DNA of 64,000 nucleotides from NCBI GenBank assembly GCA_029882915.1, contig JAOUJZ010000004.1, positions 20,254-84,253 of the forward strand. Direction: 5' to 3'. Below are positions 11,491 through 21,739 of the stretch, in pieces. This stretch comes from Gammaproteobacteria bacterium (lineage in GTDB: Bacteria; Pseudomonadota; Gammaproteobacteria; Nitrosococcales; Methylophagaceae). The stretch's first letter is position 1. The number at the start of each line of letters is the position of its first letter. A program made the position numbers and the translations under genes. The notes beneath the pieces are model-generated. The model saw only the letters and a list, made by a program, of their open reading frames with translations. It did no database searches and was not told the DNA's origin.

Positions 11491-12162
11491 ATGAACTATA
11501 ATGCACAATCAACTGTTGTTCGTTCACAACAGTCGGTATTAGAAACAAATAAGCTGCTACGTAATACATACAGCCTTCTGGCGTTGACGTTAGTGTTCAG
11601 TGCACTGACTGCTGGTCTGTCAATGGCGTTTAATTTGCCTCATCCCGGATTGATCATTACTTTGGTCGGTTATTTCGGGTTGTTATTTCTGACTACAAAG
11701 CTACGTAATAGTGTATGGGGAATAGCCTCAGTTTTTGCTTTGACTGGCTTTATGGGGCTGACTCTTGGGCCTATCATTAACGCATATCTTGGTTTGCCGA
11801 ATGGTAGCGAGATTGTCATGCAAGCGCTCGGTGGCACAGGACTTATCTTTTTTGCGTTATCTGCGTATGCAATAAAAAGTGAAAAAGACTTTAGCTTTAT
11901 GGGTGGTTTTTTGATGGTCGGTATCCTAGTCGGATTTCTGGCTGGTTTAGGCGCTATTTTCTTTGAAATGCCAGGGCTGTCTTTAGCAGTATCGGCAATG
12001 TTTGTATTGTTGATGTCTGGCTTGATATTGTATGAAACAAGTCAAATCATTCACGGTGGTGAAACCAATTACATCATGGCTACAGTAACGTTATATGTCA
12101 CTATCTACAATCTGTTCACCAGCTTGCTACATTTGCTAGGTGCGATGTCTGGTGATGATTAA
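11491..12162 (+). CDS. Bax inhibitor-1/YccA family membrane protein
   Basis: Seven hydrophobic segments; NKLLRNTYSLLALTLVFSALTAG, NLFTSLLHLLGAMSGDD. Confidence 0.92.
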   Translation: MNYNAQSTVVRSQQSVLETNKLLRNTYSLLALTLVFSALTAGLSMAFNLPHPGLIITLVGYFGLLFLTTKLRNSVWGIASVFALTGFMGLTLGPIINAYLGLPNGSEIVMQALGGTGLIFFALSAYAIKSEKDFSFMGGFLMVGILVGFLAGLGAIFFEMPGLSLAVSAMFVLLMSGLILYETSQIIHGGETNYIMATVTLYVTIYNLFTSLLHLLGAMSGDD

Positions 12163-12190
12163 TCACTACAGATTTCCTATGATATAGATC

Positions 12191-12229
12191 ACAAACAAGC
12201 CTCGTTAAATACGAGGCTTGTTTGTTTTT
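12191..12229 (+). terminator. Rho-independent terminator
   Basis: acaaacaagcctcgt / acgaggcttgtttgt perfect inverted repeat followed by ttttt. Confidence 0.88.
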
Positions 12230-12248
12230 ACGATAGAATAAGCACTGT

Positions 12249-13261
12249 ATGAATAATTCAGAACAACAGCCACAATTGATTGATCGCTTCGGCCGCAAAG
12301 TGACATATGTAAGGATGTCCATTACCGACCGTTGTGATTTTCGATGCGTGTATTGCATGGATGAAGAAATGACTTTTATGCCGCGTGAACACCTGTTGAA
12401 TTTGGAAGAAATTGTTTTTTTACTTCGCGCTTTTTGTGAGCTTGGAGTTGAAAAAATCAGAATCACGGGTGGTGAGCCATTAGTTCGACGTAATGTGGAT
12501 TGGTTGTTTGAACAGCTTGGTCAGCTTAAACAATCAACAGCGTTGAGGAATTGACGTTGACCACCAATGGTTCACAACTGACCAAATATGCAAGTTCAAT
12601 GGCTTCAGCAGGCTTAGATAGGATTAATATTAGTCTTGATTCCCTCAAGATTGATCGCTTTCGTGAACTGACACGTAATGGTGATTTGAATACAGTGCTC
12701 GCAGGCATAGAAGCAGCTAATAAGGCTGGGTTTAAACGAATCAAGCTTAACGCCGTTATCATGAAAGGGCGAAATGAGGATGAAATCATTGATCTGGCAC
12801 GGTTTGCTATTAATCATGATTTAGATATTACTTATATAGAAGAAATGCCCTTGGGTCAGGTCAGTCACGCACGTGATGAAAGTTATTGCTCTAGTGATGA
12901 AGTATTAGCTGAGCTAAAAACGGTTTTCGAATTACAACCGTCTGTTACGAACACTGGTGGCCCTTCCCGCTATTACCAGGTGGCAGGGACAAACAGTAAG
13001 ATAGGTTTTATATCACCACATAGCCATAACTTTTGTGAAAGCTGTAACCGTGTGCGAGTTACTACTGAGGGACGTTTGTTACTGTGTTTAGGTCAAGAAC
13101 ATTCTGTCGACTTACGCGACATTATTCGTCGCTATCCAGAGGATAGTGAGCGACTAAAACAGGCGATTATTGACTCAATGTCGATTAAACCTGAAGGCCA
13201 TGATTTTAATATTGAATCAGAAGCCGTCATCAAAAGACATATGAGTGTTACGGGTGGCTAG
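12249..13261 (+). pseudogene. moaA: GTP 3',8-cyclase MoaA with apparent frameshift near 12530-12554
   Basis: N-terminal ORF 12249..12554 ([24 protein letters not shown]) continues in another frame from about 12530 ([14 protein letters not shown] ... SHNFCESCNRVRVTTEGRLLLCLG). Confidence 0.85.
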
Positions 13262-14063
13262 TTACTGCCCTGAAATGACGAATGCAGGCATTCATAGTCT
13301 ACACTCAGCAATGGTGCTTGATGAGCGTGGTGAAACACGAGAGATCTTTCTGACTGGCGAGCGGCCGCTTACTATTTATCTTGATAAACAGGAAATTGTT
13401 ACCCTGATGACAATGGGGGCGCAACCTGAGTTATTAACATTGGGCTATTTGCGTAATCAGGGGTTGGTTCACGCCCTAGAAGATGTGGTAGCGATACAGG
13501 TAGATTGGGATGTTGAAGCTGTTGCCGTGACCACACGGCAAACCCGTTCAGACATCAGTCAATTATTGTCTAAACGTACAGTTACCAGTGGTTGTGGTCA
13601 GGGCACCATGTTTGGGCATGTAATGGAGTCACTCAATCGACTGACAATAAGCTGTCCAGATTTTACTTCTGACTCTATATATCAGGTTCTACATGGCCTG
13701 GACGAATATAATCAAATGTATAAAAAAGCCGGGGCGGTACATGGTTGTGCATTGTGTTCAACAGATGGGGATGTTGAAATGTTTGTTGAAGATGTTGGTC
13801 GCCACAATGCCGTTGATGCTATTTCTGGCTGGATGTGGATAGAAGGCATCACCGGTGCAGACAAGGTGTTTTACACTACTGGACGGCTGACATCGGAAAT
13901 GGTTATTAAAGTCGCACAAATGCAGGTGCCATTATTATTGTCACGCTCTGGTGTCACAGAGAAGGGATTAAGTATTGCCCAGCAAATTGGTATTGGCATG
14001 GTTGCCCGAGCTAAGGGAAAACATTTTCTGGTCTTTAACGGACTAGAAAAATTCAAAAGCTAG
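13245..14063 (+). CDS. fdhD: Formate dehydrogenase accessory sulfurtransferase FdhD
   Basis: GAVHGCALCSTDGDVEMFVEDVGRHNAVDAISGWMW signature; overlaps moaA end. Confidence 0.93.
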   Translation: MLRVASYCPEMTNAGIHSLHSAMVLDERGETREIFLTGERPLTIYLDKQEIVTLMTMGAQPELLTLGYLRNQGLVHALEDVVAIQVDWDVEAVAVTTRQTRSDISQLLSKRTVTSGCGQGTMFGHVMESLNRLTISCPDFTSDSIYQVLHGLDEYNQMYKKAGAVHGCALCSTDGDVEMFVEDVGRHNAVDAISGWMWIEGITGADKVFYTTGRLTSEMVIKVAQMQVPLLLSRSGVTEKGLSIAQQIGIGMVARAKGKHFLVFNGLEKFKS

Positions 14064-14372
14064 TCACTCTAGTGGCGTGGCATAGGCCGTCATAAAGCCT
14101 TTGCAACGACTCCATTAACATCAAATTTATTTATATTAAAGTTTTAATTTAACTTTAATAACATAGATCAATGATTTTACTATATAAAATGGTTTGAATA
14201 ATTTGGCAATGGGTAGTAATATTCCTGTTGAGGAATTTGAGAATGATGTGGTTGCACAGGTAAGTGTGCCGTTATGGAATAGGTATTTATCTGACCCTTA
14301 GCTATTCGGGCTCAGTTTGTACTGATTATTAAAGGAAGGTATTAAACAACACTATTCAGTGGAGAAAAAGTA

Positions 14373-15533
14373 ATGGCTTCTTTAGATAACGATGTTAGTC
14401 AGAACGTTATAAGTGAAACTAACATGAAATCTTTCGAGCAAGGTGAGAAGGAACACCTTCCCAAACAGTCACGACAGGTCGTAATTGTTGATGATGAGTC
14501 GACAGGAAGAACTATTCTTGCCAAGATTGTACAACAAGTGGCTGATGACCTTACCGTTGTTGAATTTGATAATCCTAAAGATGTATTGGTGTGGTTAGAG
14601 TCAAATCATCCTTCTTTGATCATTACAGATTTTCGTATGCCTGACCTTAATGGGGTTGAGTTTATTAAAAAGGTGCGTGAAAAACAGGATTGTCTGAATA
14701 TTCCAATAATGATGATCACTGTTGTCAGTGAGAAAGAGGTACGCTACGAAGCTTTGGATGCCGGTGCTACCGCTTTTCTAACGCGTCCTATCGACCAAAT
14801 TGAGTGTCGTACCAGCTGTCGAAATTTATTGCAGCTACACGAACAACATTTGATTATTCAAGATAGAGCTAATTGGCTAGCTGAACAGGTTGAAATTGCC
14901 ACTCAACAAATTGTGCTTCGTGAACGTGAAACGTTGTTAAGGTTAGCTAAGGCAGGTGAATATCGTGACGAAGAAACCGGGAATCATGTCATAAGGATGG
15001 CGAAATATTCTAGAATTATCGCCGAGGAGATGGGTTTAAGCCATGAGGAATGTGAAGATATAGAATACGCGGCTCCAATGCATGATATCGGTAAAATAGG
15101 TATCCCTGATGGAGTCTTGCTAAAAGCAGCTAAGCTTAATGAAAGTGAGTGGGAAATAATGAAGTGTCATACCACCATCGGGTATGGAATCCTTGCAAAT
15201 AGTCAGTCTAAGTATATGCAAATGGGAGCGATCATTGCACTTAATCATCACGAGCGGATCGATGGTAAAGGTTATCCGATGGGTTTACATGGTGAAGATA
15301 TTCCACTCATTGCCCGCATTGTAGCTGTAGCGGATATTTATGATGCACTCGTGTCAGTGAGGCCATATAAAGATGCCTGGTCAATAGAGGATGCAATTGC
15401 CTATTTGAAAAAACAAGCGGGTACACAGCTAGATCCTCAATGTGTTGATGCTTTTTGCAAACGGATTGCCGATATTGGCAAAATTCAGTCAGATTATGCA
15501 GATGATATAGAACCAAAAAGTCAAACGGATTGA
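14373..15533 (+). CDS. rpfG: RpfG-like response regulator with HD-GYP phosphodiesterase domain
   Basis: REC domain (VDDESTGR, ITDFRMPDLNG) plus HDIGKIGIPD and NHHERIDGKGYP; adjacent to rpfC-like and rpfF-like genes. Confidence 0.87.
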   Translation: MASLDNDVSQNVISETNMKSFEQGEKEHLPKQSRQVVIVDDESTGRTILAKIVQQVADDLTVVEFDNPKDVLVWLESNHPSLIITDFRMPDLNGVEFIKKVREKQDCLNIPIMMITVVSEKEVRYEALDAGATAFLTRPIDQIECRTSCRNLLQLHEQHLIIQDRANWLAEQVEIATQQIVLRERETLLRLAKAGEYRDEETGNHVIRMAKYSRIIAEEMGLSHEECEDIEYAAPMHDIGKIGIPDGVLLKAAKLNESEWEIMKCHTTIGYGILANSQSKYMQMGAIIALNHHERIDGKGYPMGLHGEDIPLIARIVAVADIYDALVSVRPYKDAWSIEDAIAYLKKQAGTQLDPQCVDAFCKRIADIGKIQSDYADDIEPKSQTD

Positions 15534-18109
15534 TTTTATTAATGAAAGAAAAACTAAAAATATTAGACTGGATCAGGCAACGGACAAAGACGACAGGAGA
15601 TTCAGAGCCTGAACAAGCTAGTTTGAGACTGATCATAGGTATTATGTTAGTTTCATATTTCTGTTTACCATGGGCAGAAGGTGAGACTTTTAAGCAGGCG
15701 ATTGGATCGGTAGCGAGTCTAGTAACTATTGGATATTACACTGGAGCATTAGCGATAGCGGTTGCAATCCTAATTCATCCTAAACAGTCTCAGGCAAGAC
15801 GTATCGCAGGTATATTTCTGGACATGACATCATTATCAGTAGTGATGTTTTTAGCTGGTTCTGAAAGTGTGTTTTTATTTGTGTTATATCTATGGGTTAT
15901 TCTCGGTAATGGCTTTCGATATGGGCTTAAATACTTATATATTTCATTGATAGTAGCCGTACTGGGTTTTTCTTCCGCAATAACATGGGGAAGTTACTGG
16001 CAAACTCATCAATCAGAACCTATAGCGCTAAGTCTATTATTTCTACTAATATTGATACCAGCTTATAGCTCTTTTCTGATAAAAAAATTACATGCTGCCA
16101 TTGCTTCTGCAAAACAGGCAAATGACGCTAAAAGTCGATTTTTAGCAAATATGTCTCATGAATTAAGAACACCACTAAATGGGGTTATAGGCATGGGCGA
16201 TCTGTTAAGAGAAACCAAACTTGACAAAGAACAACGTGAATTCATTAATACGATGCACAGTTCTGCTCACACACTTTTAGAGTTAATCGAAAAAGTCCTT
16301 GATATTTCGAAGATTGAAGCGGGAAAAATTACAATAACCCACCGTCAAATTGACTTGCATGCACTTGTTAATTCAGTACTTTCTATGCAAGTACCGATTG
16401 GGGCTGTAAAGGGAATCACTGTTTCATGCACGATCGATTCTGATGTGCCTTTTTTGCTTGAGGGCGACCAGCCTCATATCCGCCAAATACTAATCAATTT
16501 GATCGGTAATGCAATTAAGTTTACTGATCAGGGTTCAGTCAAGCTACATATATTTCAAATCGAAAGTGATGAAGAGAGCGTTATCCTCCGTTTTGAAGTC
16601 AAAGATACTGGTATTGGCATAGATGAACATTTATTGCCCACCGTCTTCGACGACTTTACGCAAGTTGGATCAACGGAACGGACTGTTGGTGGTACTGGGC
16701 TTGGAACGACAATTTCAAAAGAACTAGTCGAATTAATGGGTGGAAAGATTGGCGTAGAAAGCAAACTTCACCAAGGTTCAACCTTCTGGTTTGAGCTACC
16801 TTTTACTATTGCTTTTAATACTAGCCAGGATATTTCAGATAAACACATGTTGGTCATGTCGTCAGAGTCTAGTACAGCGGTGATTAAGCCCATTTTGCAT
16901 GGATGGAATATAGAGTTTGACTTAGTTAAGTCACCAATTCACGCACTGAAGATGTTGACTCGAGCTATCGATGAAAGTGATGGCTACAAGGTTCTTCTTG
17001 TTGATCAACAGAGTCTTGGAGATATTTCACCAGTTCAGTTTGCTGAAATGCTTAAAGCCGATCGCTTGCTGAATGGTTTATCTCTAGTGCTGATTACTTC
17101 TACGAACACTACAATCTATGATGATGAAATAGGTCAATATTACATTTCAATCATTGATGAGATCACTGATAAACGACTGTTGTTTAATGCAATACATGCG
17201 GCACAAAGTATTCGTCTTAATGGTGACAATGTGATCTCTATTTCGGAACATTATGCCAGTCAGGTAGGTGCGAAACCATTAAACATATTGGTAGCCGAAG
17301 ATAATAAAGTAAATCAGCAGGTTATTGAAGGCATATTGAAGCGAGCAGGGCATACCGTACTAGTAGCTGATACGGGTGAAAAGGCGCTAGACATTCTAGA
17401 TGAGGAACTAGATCAGATAGATTTGTTAATTGTGGATAAAAACATGCCAGAGCGTTCAGGCGATGAGGTTGTTCAGGCATTGCGCTATATGGATACGCAG
17501 AAAGAGTTACCCGTTATTATGTTGACGGCAGATGCGACTCCAGAAGCAAGAGAAGTAAGTATCAATATAGGTGTTAATGCATTTTTAACCAAGCCAATTG
17601 ATTCCTTTGCATTGTTGGAAAAAATTGCATTCTTATCAAATCAGGAATTTTCACCGGCTCAGAACCGCAATTACGGTCAGGCTGCGTTAACCACATCTTT
17701 AAAAGAAGATAACGCTGATGTAAAAAAAGACTCAATTAAAGATAACGAATGGTTCGATGAACATGTATTTCATCAGCTAGCAATGTTAGATAGAGACCCG
17801 GCATTTATAAGGCGTTTAATTAATGGCTTTGTCCAAGATGGAGAAAAACACATTGCAGGTATAAAAAACTCAATATCACATGACTACCTTGAGTTTCGAG
17901 AGTCTTTACATGCATTGAAAGGATCGGCTACTGAGCTCGGTGCTAAACGGCTTGCCGAAATCTGCCTTCGTGGAGAACAACATAAACCCTATGATATCGG
18001 AACAGAAAAGCTAGTTCAGTTGGGTAACGACATCGAAATGATCTATCAGAATACGGCAACTGCACTAGATATCGCCGTATCTAATGCTGAGAAGAACTCT
18101 AGAGATTAA
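15530..18109 (+). CDS. rpfC: RpfC-like hybrid sensor kinase (multi-TM, HK, REC, Hpt)
   Basis: About five N-terminal TM segments incl. LWVILGNGFRYGLKYL, LANMSHELRTPLNGVIGMGDLL, REC (LVAEDNKVNQQVIEGIL), Hpt (HALKGSATELGA); 4-nt overlap with rpfG. Confidence 0.85.
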   Translation: MILLMKEKLKILDWIRQRTKTTGDSEPEQASLRLIIGIMLVSYFCLPWAEGETFKQAIGSVASLVTIGYYTGALAIAVAILIHPKQSQARRIAGIFLDMTSLSVVMFLAGSESVFLFVLYLWVILGNGFRYGLKYLYISLIVAVLGFSSAITWGSYWQTHQSEPIALSLLFLLILIPAYSSFLIKKLHAAIASAKQANDAKSRFLANMSHELRTPLNGVIGMGDLLRETKLDKEQREFINTMHSSAHTLLELIEKVLDISKIEAGKITITHRQIDLHALVNSVLSMQVPIGAVKGITVSCTIDSDVPFLLEGDQPHIRQILINLIGNAIKFTDQGSVKLHIFQIESDEESVILRFEVKDTGIGIDEHLLPTVFDDFTQVGSTERTVGGTGLGTTISKELVELMGGKIGVESKLHQGSTFWFELPFTIAFNTSQDISDKHMLVMSSESSTAVIKPILHGWNIEFDLVKSPIHALKMLTRAIDESDGYKVLLVDQQSLGDISPVQFAEMLKADRLLNGLSLVLITSTNTTIYDDEIGQYYISIIDEITDKRLLFNAIHAAQSIRLNGDNVISISEHYASQVGAKPLNILVAEDNKVNQQVIEGILKRAGHTVLVADTGEKALDILDEELDQIDLLIVDKNMPERSGDEVVQALRYMDTQKELPVIMLTADATPEAREVSINIGVNAFLTKPIDSFALLEKIAFLSNQEFSPAQNRNYGQAALTTSLKEDNADVKKDSIKDNEWFDEHVFHQLAMLDRDPAFIRRLINGFVQDGEKHIAGIKNSISHDYLEFRESLHALKGSATELGAKRLAEICLRGEQHKPYDIGTEKLVQLGNDIEMIYQNTATALDIAVSNAEKNSRD

Positions 18110-18990
18110 TTTAATTTGTTTTTAGAACTTTGCCTTTTGACCAAACGTTCCATCATTCGTAAATCTTTCTCTGTTAGGTTAAGCGCTGAGTCTGCCCAGA
18201 CATTAGCGATATCAACTAATTCCTGATAAGTGACTTGATTACAAATATCCTTGATTTTAGACATTGCCCGGTAACTGTTTGGTGAACGTTTGGCGGCTTT
18301 TATGTATTTATATAATTCAAGTTCGCCTTCGCCTGGTTCGGCAAGAATATCAATAACTCCCATCTCATAGAGTTCTTCAGAGTTATAGAGTTTACCCGAC
18401 AGAATCATTTTTTCAGCCGCCGCAGAACCAATTTTTCTTGAAAGTAAGGAATAGGCCCCCATCCCAGGAAACAGGTTAAATAGTACCTCTGGCAAACCAA
18501 GTTTTATACCACGTTCAGCGATAATTAAGTTACTGGATAATGCAGCCTCAAAGCCACCTCCTAATGCATCGCCCTGAATTAATGAAACAGTGGTCAGGTC
18601 AAGGTCAAAGTGGAACATGTTCTGGTAAAGGATATCAATGCATTGGATTGCATAAGATAGCAGACCATCACGATTTTTTTCTTGGATCAATGAGCGGAAT
18701 AAGTGTAAATCACCTCCAAGGTTAAATACGCCTTGCACATTAGAACCGACCACAAGGTAATCATATTTTGTATTACTACTGTATGCCATTTCTGCTTTTA
18801 CATTACTTAGGTACGCTGTTAGATCGTTGAGTAACGTTGGGGTAAAGCATGGTCTGGGTTCACCAGACATTAAGAACCAACCGATCTTGTATTCACTGTC
18901 ATAAAATGTCTTTAATTGTGTATATTTGTTCTCCGTGTGTTGGCCTAGCTTACTATTATAAGGTTCACTTAACTGTACTACAGTATTCAT
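18106..18990 (-). CDS. rpfF: RpfF-like DSF synthase (crotonase superfamily)
   Basis: GEPRPCFTPTLLNDL, GVFNLGGDLHLFRSLI, QGDALGGGFEAALSSNLIIAERGIKLGLPEVLFNLFPGMGAYSLLSRK. Confidence 0.9.
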   Translation of the reverse strand: MNTVVQLSEPYNSKLGQHTENKYTQLKTFYDSEYKIGWFLMSGEPRPCFTPTLLNDLTAYLSNVKAEMAYSSNTKYDYLVVGSNVQGVFNLGGDLHLFRSLIQEKNRDGLLSYAIQCIDILYQNMFHFDLDLTTVSLIQGDALGGGFEAALSSNLIIAERGIKLGLPEVLFNLFPGMGAYSLLSRKIGSAAAEKMILSGKLYNSEELYEMGVIDILAEPGEGELELYKYIKAAKRSPNSYRAMSKIKDICNQVTYQELVDIANVWADSALNLTEKDLRMMERLVKRQSSKNKLN

Positions 18991-19167
18991 CTCGTTCTCT
19001 CCTGAACTTGTATGACTTAATGTTTATAGATGACTAATTTTTGACATAATTAAACTGTCTTACATGAGGCAAGCATAAACTGTGCCGATTTTTAGGAGGA
19101 AATAAAAGGAGTAACCAATTGAAATTGATTACTATATTCTGAAACTTTTATTCAGAAAATGAATTTT

Positions 19168-19572
19168 TCAAGTTTGGCGTGTGAATTTAATGATATGCCG
19201 GCGGTCACGTTTATTAGGGCGGCCTTTTTCGTGTCTGAAACCAAGCGGTTGATTTTTGATTTCTTCACGCAATTGTTCACGTTTGGTGATACTGTCATCA
19301 CTCTCAACATAAAGCAACTGCGCTTCGGGAGCAGGGCGACGTTGTTTTGATACGCCCAAAACCGTGATCACATGTTCATAGGGTGGTTTAGTAATCGTTA
19401 AAACATCATTGGCCTTGATAATACGACTGGGTTTAACGCGGTGCTTGTTAAGATGAACTTTACCACCATTAATGGCTTCAACAGCCAAGCTACGGGTTTT
19501 ATAAAACCGCGCAGCCCATAACCACTTGTCTAGCCGTTGACTGTCATCGTGTTGCTCTTCCTGTTTTGCCAT
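19168..19572 (-). CDS. hslR: Heat shock protein 15 homolog, S4 domain RNA-binding
   Basis: [32 protein letters not shown]4 domain. Confidence 0.9.
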   Translation of the reverse strand: MAKQEEQHDDSQRLDKWLWAARFYKTRSLAVEAINGGKVHLNKHRVKPSRIIKANDVLTITKPPYEHVITVLGVSKQRRPAPEAQLLYVESDDSITKREQLREEIKNQPLGFRHEKGRPNKRDRRHIIKFTRQT

Positions 19573-19581
19573 TTAATGCCC

Positions 19582-21546
19582 TTATGCCTTTCCTTGTAGC
19601 TGAGGCAAAATGGATTCATTTTCTAATGTGGATGTATCCTGAGTGATTTCTTCACCTTTGGCAATGGTACGTAAAAGTCTACGCATGATTTTTCCGGAAC
19701 GTGTTTTTGGCAGATTGTCTGCATAACGAATGTCATCTGGCTTTGCAATAGCGCCAATTTGTTCGCCAACCCATGCTCGTAGTTCCTGTGTTAGCTCATC
19801 ATCAATACCACCTGTAGGGCGATCTCCTCTTAGCACAACATACGCAAACACAGCCTCACCTTTCACATCATGAGGTTGACCGACCACAGCGGCTTCAGCA
19901 ACACGTGGGTGTGCCACTAATGCCGATTCAATCTCCATCGTGCCGAGGCGGTGACCAGAGACATTCAATACATCATCAATACGGCCCATGATCCAGAAAA
20001 AACCATCTTCATCTCGACGTGCACTATCACCTGCCAGATAATATTTGCCATCAAAATAAGGCCAATAGGTATCTTTATAACGTTGGTTATCACCCCATAC
20101 GGTTTGAATCATAGATGGCCACGGCTGACGAATCACCAAATAACCACCTTCATCTGCATGAGTGATTTCTTCGCCTTCCTGATTAACAACAGCGGCATCG
20201 ATGCCAGGTAATGCCCGGGTGCATGAACCGGGCTTTGTAGTCGTGACTGCAGGTACAGGGGCAATCATATGTGCACCTGTTTCTGTTTGCCACCAGGTAT
20301 CAACAATTGGGCAGCGTCGTTGGCCAATGACGTTGTAATACCACATCCATGCTTCAGGGTTGATAGGTTCACCGACCGTACCCAGTAAGCGCAGTTTTGA
20401 CAGGTCATAACTGTTTGGAATGTCATCCCCCATTTTCATTAAGGCTCGGATTGCAGTTGGTGCGGTATAAAAAATTGTGACGCCTAGGCGGGTGCAGATA
20501 TCCCAGAATCGGCCGCCATTAGGTACAGTTGGAACACCTTCATAAATAACGATAGTTGCACCGGTTGCCAATGGTCCGTATGCAACATAGGTATGACCAG
20601 TGATCCAGCCTACATCAGCCGTACACCAAAAGACGTCTGAGTCCTGAATATCAAAAACCCAGCGCATGGTTGTGATGGCATTTAACAAGTAGCCGCCACT
20701 GGAGTGTTGAATACCTTTAGGTTTTCCCGTTGAGCCAGAGGTATACAGTAAAAATAGCGGGTGAGTAGCATCTACCCAAACTGGCTCACAATCAGAATTG
20801 TGTCCTTTTTCAGCGTCAGACCACCAGATATCACGCTCGGGCTGCATGTTAATGTCATGACCGGTACGCTTGAATACAATCACAGTTTTAACAGAATCAC
20901 AGCCTTGGTTTAATGCAGTGTCAGTGGTGGCTTTAAGTTCTATGATCTTGCCACCGCGATGACCACCATCAGCGGTAATCACTAGTTTTGCCTGAGTATC
21001 TTCAATACGGTCTTTTAATGATGATGCTGAAAACCCACCAAAAACCACAGAATGGATGGCGCCAATGCGAGCACAAGCCTGCATAGCAACAACCGCTTCG
21101 GCAATCATCGGCATATAGATAATAACGCGATCACCTTGAGTAATGCCTTGCGCTTTTAATGCGTTTGAAAATCGGCATACACGAGCATGCAATTCTTGAT
21201 AACTGATATGTTCAATATCACCAGGTTCACCTTCGAAGATAATGGCCGTTTTATCGGCATTATGTTCTAACTGACGATCCAGACAATTGTAGGAAACATT
21301 CAGTTTGCCATCAGGGAACCAGCGATAGAAGGGCGCATTGGATGAGTCTAAAGTGGTAGTAAACGGTGTTTGCCAGTCAATTTCTTTACGAGCCTGTGTC
21401 GCCCAGAACCCGGGATTATCTTGCTCAGCTTGAGCATATAACTCATTGAGCTGTTCGGATGATAACGAAGCAGTGCGAACAAATTCAGCACTAGGTGGGA
21501 AATGGCGGTTTTCATGTAATGTAGATTGAATGTTGTCTTGGCTCAT
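19582..21546 (-). CDS. acs: Acetyl-CoA synthetase
   Basis: [75 protein letters not shown]. Confidence 0.96.
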   Translation of the reverse strand: MSQDNIQSTLHENRHFPPSAEFVRTASLSSEQLNELYAQAEQDNPGFWATQARKEIDWQTPFTTTLDSSNAPFYRWFPDGKLNVSYNCLDRQLEHNADKTAIIFEGEPGDIEHISYQELHARVCRFSNALKAQGITQGDRVIIYMPMIAEAVVAMQACARIGAIHSVVFGGFSASSLKDRIEDTQAKLVITADGGHRGGKIIELKATTDTALNQGCDSVKTVIVFKRTGHDINMQPERDIWWSDAEKGHNSDCEPVWVDATHPLFLLYTSGSTGKPKGIQHSSGGYLLNAITTMRWVFDIQDSDVFWCTADVGWITGHTYVAYGPLATGATIVIYEGVPTVPNGGRFWDICTRLGVTIFYTAPTAIRALMKMGDDIPNSYDLSKLRLLGTVGEPINPEAWMWYYNVIGQRRCPIVDTWWQTETGAHMIAPVPAVTTTKPGSCTRALPGIDAAVVNQEGEEITHADEGGYLVIRQPWPSMIQTVWGDNQRYKDTYWPYFDGKYYLAGDSARRDEDGFFWIMGRIDDVLNVSGHRLGTMEIESALVAHPRVAEAAVVGQPHDVKGEAVFAYVVLRGDRPTGGIDDELTQELRAWVGEQIGAIAKPDDIRYADNLPKTRSGKIMRRLLRTIAKGEEITQDTSTLENESILPQLQGKA

Positions 21547-21616
21547 GGTGCAACACCTTTGTAATTATTTGTTTCAGATTCTAGAGTTGGAGTATAGCTT
21601 GGAATGCAAGGCAAAA

Positions 21617-21639
21617 AAAATCTGTCAGGAACAGATTTT
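21617..21639 (-). terminator. Possible intrinsic terminator or attenuator hairpin upstream of acs
   Basis: Minus strand AAAATCTGT-TCCTG-ACAGATTTT followed by T-run; AT-rich stem. Confidence 0.45.
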
Positions 21640-21688
21640 GAATACGAAGCAGCTCCAGAGGAGTGAAATATAGGAACATATTTCATTC

Positions 21689-21727
21689 AAAAACTCCCCC
21701 ATCAACACCGTTAATGGAGGAGTTTTT
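21689..21727 (-). terminator. Rho-independent terminator after aldehyde dehydrogenase gene
   Basis: aaaaactcc-c-cca / tgg-a-ggagttttt inverted repeat immediately downstream of the CDS. Confidence 0.75.
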
Positions 21728-21739
21728 GGCAGTCTTAAC

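Noticed and set aside
12116-12466. 116-aa minus-strand ORF over the yccA-moaA junction
   Set aside because: Spans a clear terminator and the moaA start; low-complexity composition typical of a shadow ORF.
12520-12554. Programmed ribosomal frameshifting in moaA
   Set aside because: No in-frame canonical slippery heptamer or obvious downstream stimulator; sequencing error or mutation is simpler.
15307-15636. 109-aa minus-strand ORF over the rpfG-rpfC junction
   Set aside because: Antisense to two well-supported genes; no SD or family match seen.
19582-21546. Possible rpfB (acyl-CoA ligase partner of rpfF)
   Set aside because: Motifs and length fit acetyl-CoA synthetase (Acs), not an RpfB-type long-chain acyl-CoA ligase.
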